NCBI GenBank assembly: GCA_030599705.1
Contig: JAUVNM010000055.1
Span: forward strand, 1 to 8,573
Source: Gammaproteobacteria bacterium
GTDB taxonomy: Bacteria > Pseudomonadota > Gammaproteobacteria > UBA9214
Reading direction: 5' to 3'
Length of the DNA stretch: 8,573 nt
Below the pieces are notes generated by a model. It did no database searches. It saw only the letters and a program-made list of their open reading frames with translations, and was not told the DNA's origin. Shown here piece by piece: positions 1 to 6,071 of this stretch (position 1 is its first letter; each line of letters begins with the position of its first letter). A program made the translations under genes and the position numbers.

Positions 1-1521
1 CGCGTGCCACTGGCCATCATCCCCTGTTTCCCAGCGGCTCGCTTCGTTGTCCGGGGACAGGGTGTACAGCTCGAGCTGGCCGTCGGCATTCCGGTCCTGC
101 GCCAATACCGCGGCCACGGACGCTGCCCGGAATGCGTCGAACCCGGGCGCGGGCCGGTAGTCCCAAAGGAGGTCATTGAGATAGACCTCGTGGGGCGGCC
201 GGGCATTGATCACCACGATGTCCGCATCCCTGTCGTGGTCCAGATCCGCCACCAGGAGTGAGCGTGATTTCTGGTTGCGGCCGGTGATGCCCCGCTGCAC
301 CGCCAGCGGCCGGAAAGTGCCGTCCCGGTTATTGTTGAGCAATTCGTTGGGACCGTCGCCATTGACCAGAAACAGGTCCAGGTCACCATCATGGTCGGCA
401 TCGAACAACGCGCCATCCCGGGTGTCATACGCGCCGTTGGCCGTGGCGCTGGCGGCGGTCATGTCTTCCCAGCGCCCATGCTTCACCTGGCGCCACAGCT
501 GGTTTGGCCCGTGCCTGCAGAGATAGACGTCCAGCAGTCCGTCGTTGTCGATATCGCCCCACAGGGCGGCGTTGACCCGGGTAATCCGGGCAAGGGGATG
601 GTCCTGCGCCAGCCGGAATCCGCCTGCCGCCGCTGCCAGCAGTACCGCGTTCGGGGCCTGATCGTCCTGCCGCACACCCGTTGCGAACAGGTCCATGCGG
701 CCATCGCCATCGATATCCGCTACGGTCAGACCGGTGCGTTCGGCGGGATGCCGGCCCGCCGGTTCCCCTGCTGCCACGGGCAGCGGTTGCACCGCGGCGA
801 ACAATGGCCCTGCGGGGCGCGCGCCGGGCTCACCGGGCTCGATTCGTAACGCCGTTACCTCGGCCTTCGGTCCCATCCGCGTATACTTGAACTCCGCCAG
901 CCGGGCCCGGGGGTTGGTCGCCACCTTCTGGTAGGCGTCCAGCATCTCCCTGGCCTCCTCCGGACTGCCCAGTTGCCGCAATGCCTGAAAGGCGCCGTAA
1001 TAGGCGCTGCGCAAATAGGGGTCGTCCGCAATGACCCGCCGGTACCACTGGAGCGCCGTTTCATGCTGTGACTCGATTGCCAGGCTCGCGGCATAGTAAT
1101 AGGCCGCATAGACATCACCGGGATCGGCCCGGGCAACCTGCCCGAAATGCACCATGGCCTCACTGGCCCGGCCCGCATGGAGCGCCAGCAAACCACTGCA
1201 ATATTGCGCACGCAGATGTTGTGGTTCCTGTTCCAGTACCTGTTCCAATAGCTGCATGGCGGCCGCCTCATCTCCGAGCAACTGCCGGTTCAGAAGGACG
1301 ATCGCCATATCGACCCGGATTTCGGCGTTATCCGGATAACGCTCGGCCAGCCGGGCAAGCTCCTGGTAGGCAGCGTCATACTGGTACTGTCCCATCAGGC
1401 CGACGGCATGATTGTGGATAGCGAGATCCGCTGCGCTGAAAGCAGGTGGAGGAGACCCGGAACAGGCAACCAGCCCGAGGGCAGCGACGGCCAGCAACCA
1501 CAAACGGAAACCGGTTTTCAA
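1..1521 (-). CDS. TPR and FG-GAP/VCBS beta-propeller lipoprotein (C-terminus cut by window edge)
   Basis: The frame is open for 507 codons and runs off the left edge, so the C-terminus is unseen. From the TTG at 1521 the N-terminus is a textbook lipoprotein signal: Lys2, Arg6, a hydrophobic stretch, then lipobox Leu-Val-Ala-Cys with Cys20. Residues about 34-215 are TPR-like helical repeats (motifs such as AYYYAASLAIE and SAYYGAFQALRQLG). From about residue 265 come calcium-loop FG-GAP repeats: DIDGDGRMD (269-277), DIDNDGLLD (323-331), DADHDGDLD (374-382), DLDHDRDAD (426-434) and a weak one near 475-484. I infer an envelope lipoprotein, with TPRs for protein contacts and a propeller for ligand or protein binding. 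An in-frame ATG at 1551 would overlap the upstream gene by 17 bases but has no good ribosome site; the TTG has GGAG eight bases upstream. It is the third gene of the cytochrome operon. Domain calls are firm; function is unknown. Confidence 0.88.
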   Translation of the reverse strand, partial: MKTGFRLWLLAVAALGLVACSGSPPPAFSAADLAIHNHAVGLMGQYQYDAAYQELARLAERYPDNAEIRVDMAIVLLNRQLLGDEAAAMQLLEQVLEQEPQHLRAQYCSGLLALHAGRASEAMVHFGQVARADPGDVYAAYYYAASLAIESQHETALQWYRRVIADDPYLRSAYYGAFQALRQLGSPEEAREMLDAYQKVATNPRARLAEFKYTRMGPKAEVTALRIEPGEPGARPAGPLFAAVQPLPVAAGEPAGRHPAERTGLTVADIDGDGRMDLFATGVRQDDQAPNAVLLAAAAGGFRLAQDHPLARITRVNAALWGDIDNDGLLDVYLCRHGPNQLWRQVKHGRWEDMTAASATANGAYDTRDGALFDADHDGDLDLFLVNGDGPNELLNNNRDGTFRPLAVQRGITGRNQKSRSLLVADLDHDRDADIVVINARPPHEVYLNDLLWDYRPAPGFDAFRAASVAAVLAQDRNADGQLELYTLSPDNEASRWETGDDGQWHA

Positions 1522-1529
1522 CCTGAATA

Positions 1530-1533
1530 CTCC
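1530..1533 (-). promoter_or_regulatory. Ribosome binding site favouring the TTG start at 1521
   Basis: GGAG on the minus strand sits eight bases before the TTG at 1521-1519 and just after the stop codon (1537-1535) of the upstream propeller gene. The ATG at 1551 has only CACGGC before it. This favours the TTG start and suggests translation is coupled to termination of the upstream gene. Confidence 0.55.
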
Positions 1534-1534
1534 A

Positions 1535-3364
1535 CTAGTGCGCCGCTGCATGCCGTGGATAATCGGCGGGGTGTATGTAGGTAACCAGCCGGTCTGCCGG
1601 GACATTGGTATGCCGCTCGGTGTTGCCGTCAGGCCAGTGAATGGAGAGCTCGGTCACACTGGCCTCTTCCCCCAGGCCGAAGTGCAGATCGGTGTGGTGC
1701 TGGGAGAGGTAGGAACCCCCGACACCGACGTGGGCGGTTTGGGTAACAGTGCCCGTGCGTATCGATACCCTGGCGCCGAGTGCATGGGTGTTGCCGCCCT
1801 GTTGACGGAGGCGGACGCCGAGCCAGTGGTTGTCCCCCTCCAGTGTGTTGTGAAACAGCAATGGCTGGCCACCATGAACCAGTACGGCAATATCCACTCT
1901 GCCATCGCCGTCATAATCCGCGTGCGCACCGCCCCGCCCGACGATTGGTTGCTCAAGCACAGGGGATGCATACCGGCCGACTTCAAAAAAACCCTTACCC
2001 GGTTCGTGACGAAACAACTGCATGTATTGCGGTTTCAGGCGGGTGTTGTCATCGGCCATCTCCAGGGTGTTGCCGTTGACAACCCACAGATCAAGATAGC
2101 CATCATTGTCCAGGTCGACAAGACCGGTTGCCCAGCCAACCATTTTCAGGGAGATCTGGCCCAGGCCAATCGTTTCGGCGGTATCCATGAAAAACAACCG
2201 CAGCCGGCCCTGATCATCCTGCAAGCGTTCGGATGTCATGTTTTCGAAGAAGGCATTTTCCTGGGCCACCCAGTGTGTAACAAACAGGTCGATGTCCTCG
2301 TCACGATCGATATCACCCGCGGCCAGCCCCATCGCGCCCCGGTAATCCGCGGCGAGGGAACTCGCCCCGATATCTGCAAAGCCGCCGTCACCCAGGTTCC
2401 GGAAAACACCGTTGGCCGATACATCATTGGCCACATAGAGATCGATCAGGTCGTCATTGTCGAAATCAAACCAGGCATTTCCCAGTGAGCGGCCCTCCGG
2501 GTTCGCCACACCGGCCCCGGCGGCAACGTCTGTGAAGGTGCCATCACCGTTATTGCGGTAGAGTCGATTGGCAGCCGGTGGATAGGAGGAAGGATTGATG
2601 GTGTAGGGGATCTCGGATTGATATTGACGTGCGCCGCGCGCTTGACCGGGTTGGTCGCTTTCGAATTGAACATAGCTGGAGACATACAGGTCGATGTGGC
2701 CGTCATTGTTGTAATCACCCCAGGCACAGCCACTGCTGAAACCGGTATCGCCGGTACCCGCGGCCTGTGTTACGTCGGTAAAGGTGCCGTCGCCATTGTT
2801 TCGATAGAGCAGGTTGGGCCCGTAGTTGGTGACATACAGGTCCAGGTCGCCGTCATTGTCGTAATCACCCCAGGCAGCGGCCTGTCCGAAGGTGGGTCGA
2901 TCCACACCGGCTTGCTGTGAAACATCGGTAAAACCACCATCCCCCTCGTTTCGATACAGCGCGGACCGGCCTGTTGTGGCTTGTTCAGGGATCGGCTGCG
3001 TGACCGGGCCGAAAAAGTTCACCAGGTACAGGTCCGGGTCCCCGTCATTGTCATAATCGCCCCAGGCCAGTCCCGACCCCATGTCCTCGGGCAACAGGGA
3101 CTGGCGGGTGGCGGGGAAGTGCTGAAAATCGATCCCGGCCGCTTCCCGTACTTCGTCGAACCTGAATTTGGCCATCTCTGCCGTCGCTTGCCGGCTCAAC
3201 ACGCTGGTGATGCCCGCGGACGTCTCACCGGTATCCGGTAAAACCGGTTCCACTTGCGACCGGGACAGGAGTGCGGCAATACCAAGGACCAGGACAGCCA
3301 GCGCGGTGAACCCGCCCCAGCGCAGCAGCAGCTGCTGACGCCTAGTGAACGACGGCAAGGTCAT
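1535..3364 (-). CDS. CRTAC1-family protein: seven-bladed FG-GAP propeller with ASPIC/UnbV domain
   Basis: This 609-residue exported protein has a basic N-terminus (RR at 8-9) and a hydrophobic segment at about 13-33 that is a signal peptide or membrane anchor. Seven calcium-loop motifs follow, starting at residues 103, 167, 217, 300, 351, 417 and 483, for example DYDNDGDPD and DYDGDGRVD. Each is usually followed by LYRNNGDGTFTDV-like strands, so a seven-bladed integrin-type propeller fits. Blades four and five have lost the loop glycine (DFDNDDLID, DIDRDEDID). Residues about 512-597 (NHWLGVRL, ALGARVSI, SYLSQHHTDLHFGLG, IHWPDG) match the ASPIC/UnbV domain that ends CRTAC1-type proteins. I chose the ATG at 3364 because the hydrophobic segment then lies at the N-terminus, with GGTGG nine bases upstream; an upstream ATG at 3442 would add 26 residues and a 101-base overlap. 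As chosen, it overlaps the cytochrome gene by 23 bases. No catalytic role is assignable. Confidence 0.93.
   Translation of the reverse strand: MTLPSFTRRQQLLLRWGGFTALAVLVLGIAALLSRSQVEPVLPDTGETSAGITSVLSRQATAEMAKFRFDEVREAAGIDFQHFPATRQSLLPEDMGSGLAWGDYDNDGDPDLYLVNFFGPVTQPIPEQATTGRSALYRNEGDGGFTDVSQQAGVDRPTFGQAAAWGDYDNDGDLDLYVTNYGPNLLYRNNGDGTFTDVTQAAGTGDTGFSSGCAWGDYNNDGHIDLYVSSYVQFESDQPGQARGARQYQSEIPYTINPSSYPPAANRLYRNNGDGTFTDVAAGAGVANPEGRSLGNAWFDFDNDDLIDLYVANDVSANGVFRNLGDGGFADIGASSLAADYRGAMGLAAGDIDRDEDIDLFVTHWVAQENAFFENMTSERLQDDQGRLRLFFMDTAETIGLGQISLKMVGWATGLVDLDNDGYLDLWVVNGNTLEMADDNTRLKPQYMQLFRHEPGKGFFEVGRYASPVLEQPIVGRGGAHADYDGDGRVDIAVLVHGGQPLLFHNTLEGDNHWLGVRLRQQGGNTHALGARVSIRTGTVTQTAHVGVGGSYLSQHHTDLHFGLGEEASVTELSIHWPDGNTERHTNVPADRLVTYIHPADYPRHAAAH
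2701..3067 (-). repeat. DNA-level repeats coding for propeller calcium loops
   Basis: Nearly identical 25-base segments at 2701-2725, 2851-2875 and 3043-3067 encode the Trp-Gly-Asp-Tyr-(Asp/Asn)-Asn-Asp-Gly loops of blades three, two and one. They are spaced 150 and 192 bases apart, matching blade lengths of 50 and 64 residues. Neighbouring stretches encoding Asp-Leu-Tyr-Val are also close in sequence. They are part of the coding sequence, not an independent element. Confidence 0.7.
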
Positions 3365-5693
3365 CTGGCTGAACCACCCGGATGGATGCGGTGGCCGTGG
3401 ACATTGCCGTGAGCGGAGCGCGCACCTTTTTCTCCGCCCCATAGATCCTGTCCAGGAAGTCGGGGTTTGCCTTGCGATACCAGAGGGTGGCCTTGACCGT
3501 CAGCTGCTGCATTCCGGTTGCTGGCGCCGCAAAGGAAAAGCGGTCCGTCCGCTGGCCCGGATCCTGGTGCGGGCCCGACAGGCGGCCCCGTGCCATGGAG
3601 GGGCATTGAAATCCCACCGTAACGGTGTCGGTAACCCCCGGGTAGAGGGCACGCTTGTAACTGGCGCCCACCAGATCCCAGAGGTTGTGCCGGTCGATCA
3701 GTTCGCCCTTGCGATCGAAACCGTCGGCCTTGAAAATCACCGGCGACTCCGACACGCCGCCACGCTGGTCCAGTGCCCCCACGTGGTACACCGGTTTTCC
3801 GTTGCCGTTCGTGACCTGCAGTTCAACCCAGCTCTCGATCATGTCCAGGGGTCCGGTGGGAAAGTCGTGTCCGGTCTTGTTGTTGGTGAGGATCACCTGC
3901 ACCTGGATATTCTCACCGGGGGCGACCTGCGCCGGTGCAACGAGTTCCATGCGCACCACCGGCCCACTGGTCCACTTGTCGGCAATCTCCGGGATTTCCA
4001 CTTCGCCGCGCAGCCATTTCTCGATCAGGGCCACATGCTCCTGCGCACCTTCCAGCTCCTGATCTACGGGAATATATTGATTGCTCGCCAGCATCCGGTG
4101 GCTGCGGTGTTTGCCGTCTTTCTCGCTGCGATTGTAATCAGCAGCATCCCCGCTGGCCGGATCGGTACTGGCTTCCAGAGGCATGTGGCATTCACGGCAG
4201 GCGATGGTTCGGGTCGGATCATCCTCATGATACCAGCGGCTGTTTTTCCAGCTGTCGTACTGGTTCTGACCCTGCACCTTGCCGATATCCACATTCACTT
4301 CCCGGTCCACGTACTGTTTGTGGCAGGCCGCACAGAATTCCGGCTGTTTCAGCAACGGCCGGGAATAGGTCTGAACGTGGTGCCAGGGATAGGCGCGAAT
4401 CAGAAAATCACCCAGGAAGCGGGCCAGCGCACCCTCGTCCCATTCATAGACATAGGGTCGGGGCGGAGTGACGGTGTAATCCCCGTTGCCCTGGATATCG
4501 GCCTGGACCATGCTGTGGCAGATCACACACGAGGAACCCTCATTGGCACCCTCGACACTCAGGGTCATGTTGCCGGCGTCCTTTGCGCCGCTGAACAGGG
4601 AGATGGGGTCGTGACAGCCGGCACAATAGCGGGTGAATTCCGGGGCAGTCTCCTCCACCATGATGGTCTGCACCCGCTGGAACATGTGATCCAGGGAGGA
4701 GTACCGATGTGCGCTGGGCAGCCACTCCTTGTAGATCTCCTGATGGCACCCGGCCGATCCACAGCTTTCGGAACCCGCCAGTACCCGCGGGTAAACGGAG
4801 CCGGCGGATTTGATCCCGGCTACCGCGCTCTTGAAGACGGCCTCAAGCCGGTGTAACTGATCGGGCTGCAGGTCCAGACCCTCGGTGCTGTTGCGCACCC
4901 GGGCTATCAAGCCCCCGGACTGCTTTTCATACTCCTCAAAGGCCGCCAGGTAGGCCGGTCGGTCCGCCGCGCCGATGGTCTCCAGCACCTGCTGCTGCAG
5001 ACGTTTTCCCCTGCTGGAATAATCCAGCCGCGCCATGCTGGGCGCAAACGGGCGGTCTTCCCCGAAACGCCAGTTATAGTCCGCATCAAATCCACGTGTG
5101 AGTTGCGGTGGTTCATACAGTACCGTCCCCAGACCGCAAAGCACCAGCAACAACCCGCTGCCCGCTGCCGTGAGACGGTAGAAATGCCGTTGCGATGTGC
5201 GCAAGGCGCGCTGCGATTGTCTGGAACTCACCTTGCGCACAATGATCGCAGCCAGATGGACCACCACAAACACGGCCAGACCGATGCCGGTGACAAGGTG
5301 GACCAGATCCCAGGTATAGCCGATGGCGGGACCCGCAATCCCCTGCCAGGTGAGGACCAGTCCGCTGGCGATGCAGGCCACGAGAAAAGCCAGCGAGGTG
5401 TAGCCAAGCAGCTGGTAGTGGCTGAGATTGCCCTGTCTGCGGAACAGCCAGTGTCTGGTTACAAACCAGGTGACCGGAATCAGCATTGCGACGCCGGCAA
5501 CGGTATGCAGGATGACGCTGAACTGGTTGAAAATACTGAATGGAAGAAAATAGATCGAGAATCCTGTCAGCGACAGGAACAACAGCAGGGCGCCGGTCAG
5601 ACCGGTCAGCGTGGAACGCCATTCGGTATTGGCATCAACCTCCTGGGGTTTCCTGGCAGGTAACCTGTCGGTCGGGGGTGTTGCTTCGGTCAT
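3342..5693 (-). CDS. Membrane-anchored pentaheme c-type cytochrome with N-terminal b-type cytochrome-like domain
   Basis: The 783-residue protein begins with a soluble stretch, then five likely membrane helices at about 30-51, 57-80, 97-117, 129-152 and 171-193. Arginine-rich loops (81-96, 153-170) put the N-terminus in the cytoplasm and the C-terminal 590 residues in the periplasm. His63 and His81 in helix two could pair with His132 and His146 in helix four as b-heme ligands. The periplasmic part has five c-heme motifs: a CX4CH at 311-317 and CX2CH at 357 (CAGCH), 389 (CVICH), 454 (CAACH) and 499 (CRECH). A beta-rich C-terminal domain (about 580-770) contains NNKTGHDFPTG, a motif I associate with cytochrome c554-like multiheme proteins. 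I infer electron transfer between quinones and a periplasmic partner. There is no CX2CK motif, so it is not NrfA-like. It is first in its operon, with a strong AGGAG site; its maturation needs the Ccm system. Confidence 0.92.
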   Translation of the reverse strand: MTEATPPTDRLPARKPQEVDANTEWRSTLTGLTGALLLFLSLTGFSIYFLPFSIFNQFSVILHTVAGVAMLIPVTWFVTRHWLFRRQGNLSHYQLLGYTSLAFLVACIASGLVLTWQGIAGPAIGYTWDLVHLVTGIGLAVFVVVHLAAIIVRKVSSRQSQRALRTSQRHFYRLTAAGSGLLLVLCGLGTVLYEPPQLTRGFDADYNWRFGEDRPFAPSMARLDYSSRGKRLQQQVLETIGAADRPAYLAAFEEYEKQSGGLIARVRNSTEGLDLQPDQLHRLEAVFKSAVAGIKSAGSVYPRVLAGSESCGSAGCHQEIYKEWLPSAHRYSSLDHMFQRVQTIMVEETAPEFTRYCAGCHDPISLFSGAKDAGNMTLSVEGANEGSSCVICHSMVQADIQGNGDYTVTPPRPYVYEWDEGALARFLGDFLIRAYPWHHVQTYSRPLLKQPEFCAACHKQYVDREVNVDIGKVQGQNQYDSWKNSRWYHEDDPTRTIACRECHMPLEASTDPASGDAADYNRSEKDGKHRSHRMLASNQYIPVDQELEGAQEHVALIEKWLRGEVEIPEIADKWTSGPVVRMELVAPAQVAPGENIQVQVILTNNKTGHDFPTGPLDMIESWVELQVTNGNGKPVYHVGALDQRGGVSESPVIFKADGFDRKGELIDRHNLWDLVGASYKRALYPGVTDTVTVGFQCPSMARGRLSGPHQDPGQRTDRFSFAAPATGMQQLTVKATLWYRKANPDFLDRIYGAEKKVRAPLTAMSTATASIRVVQPDDLAVVH

Positions 5694-5700
5694 TACTGAA

Positions 5701-5705
5701 CTCCT
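5701..5705 (-). promoter_or_regulatory. Strong ribosome binding site of the cytochrome gene
   Basis: AGGAG on the minus strand lies seven bases before the ATG at 5693. This fixes the start and suggests efficient translation of the first gene of the operon. Confidence 0.8.
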
Positions 5706-5748
5706 GAATGTAGCCGGGTTCTGCTAGTGCGTCCTTTGCTTGCCCGCT

Positions 5749-5780
5749 TTAATACGCGCATGTACTTTTTCAGTGGTCAA
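5749..5780 (-). promoter_or_regulatory. Candidate sigma-70-type promoter of the cytochrome operon
   Basis: On the minus strand, TTGACC (5780-5775) matches the -35 consensus well, and TATTAA (5754-5749) is a fair -10 element, but the spacer is 20 bases, longer than the usual 17. CGTATT, 18 bases downstream of the -35, is a weaker alternative. The position, 56 bases before the start codon, is sensible and a new transcription unit is expected here. No operator is recognised. Confidence 0.35.
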
Positions 5781-5827
5781 GGGACGTAGTGCACGGCCGG
5801 GACATCCTTCGCGACCCGTCAATAAAC

Positions 5828-5852
5828 TACCCCGCCGCAAGCGGACGGGGTA
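5828..5852. repeat. REP-like GC-rich hairpin, possible weak terminator for the bat operon
   Basis: TACCCCGCCGC pairs with GCGG-A-CGGGGTA, giving an 11-base-pair stem with one bulged A (5845) and a tiny AA-centred loop. Read on the minus strand, the stem is followed by AGTTTATT, moderately T-rich, so it might also end transcription from the bat operon just before the cytochrome promoter. Its form resembles dispersed extragenic palindromes; genome copy number is unknown. Confidence 0.6.
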
Positions 5853-5916
5853 TCAGGTCACAGGAGCGGGCTGAAGGTGAGGCGCCTGCGCCGAGAGGCT
5901 GCCCTGGGGCATGCCC

Positions 5917-5998
5917 GCGAATAATTGCTGCACAATTTAGCCGCCGTGCGGCTGGTTCGCTACCAGTTCGCCAGCAAGCTGGCTCCTACAATTATCGC
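5917..5998. repeat. Composite REP-like palindromic element
   Basis: Three perfect hairpins lie nearly back to back: GCCGC-CGT-GCGGC (5940-5952), CTGGT-TCGCT-ACCAG (5952-5966) and GCCAGC-AA-GCTGGC (5970-5983). They are framed by an outer inverted repeat, ATAATTG (5921-5927) and CAATTAT (5989-5995), which extends by GCG/CGC with one bulge. The minus-strand string TGTAGGAGCCAGC-TT-GCTGG strongly resembles Pseudomonas REP sequences as I remember them. No transposase gene is in the window. Confidence 0.65.
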
Positions 5999-6029
5999 CG
6001 TAAACGGCGGGGAATTGAACCCGAAAGGG
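5996..6029. repeat. Second REP-like core with CGCCG/CGGCG hairpin
   Basis: CGCCG-TAAA-CGGCG (5996-6009) is followed by GGGAATTGAAC and a small CCC-GAAA-GGG hairpin (6020-6029). Its core CGCCG-n-AA-n-CGG and following GGGG resemble the hairpin at 5828-5852, so the two may be diverged copies of one family flanking the composite palindrome. Confidence 0.45.
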
Positions 6030-6035
6030 ATCAGC

Positions 6036-6050
6036 CCGGTCGTGAACCGG
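6036..6050. repeat. Short hairpin just downstream of the BatD gene
   Basis: CCGGT-CGTGA-ACCGG forms a perfect five-base-pair stem 22 bases past the BatD stop codon. No T-run follows on the minus strand, so it is not a convincing intrinsic terminator; it may stabilise the 3' end of the mRNA or belong to the REP cluster. Confidence 0.3.
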
Positions 6051-6071
6051 ATTATGGAGCGTAGAATGCAG

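Noticed and set aside
1412..2488. Plus-strand open frame of 358 codons
   Set aside because: It is antisense to the FG-GAP propeller gene; its repetitive Val/Ile/Gly-rich pattern is simply the complement of the Asp-rich calcium loops.
3365..3442. Upstream ATG at 3442 as start of the propeller gene
   Set aside because: It would add 26 basic and proline-rich residues before the signal segment and overlap the cytochrome gene by 101 bases; the ATG at 3364 gives a normal export signal.
3345..4856. Plus-strand open frame of 503 codons
   Set aside because: It lies opposite the cytochrome gene, which has clear heme motifs, helices and a good ribosome site. The antisense product shows no domain and reflects high GC content.
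3342..5693. NrfA-type nitrite reductase or NapC/NrfH-type quinol dehydrogenase
   Set aside because: There is no CX2CK catalytic heme motif, and five membrane helices plus a long beta-rich C-terminus do not fit either family.
5789..6064. Plus-strand open frame of 91 codons between the operons
   Set aside because: It runs through the REP-like hairpins, lacks a ribosome site and gives a low-complexity Arg/Gly/Pro product.
5694..6071. tRNA or small structured RNA in the intergenic region
   Set aside because: The hairpins are short and separate, with no cloverleaf, T-loop sequence or recognised riboswitch core; a REP cluster explains them better.
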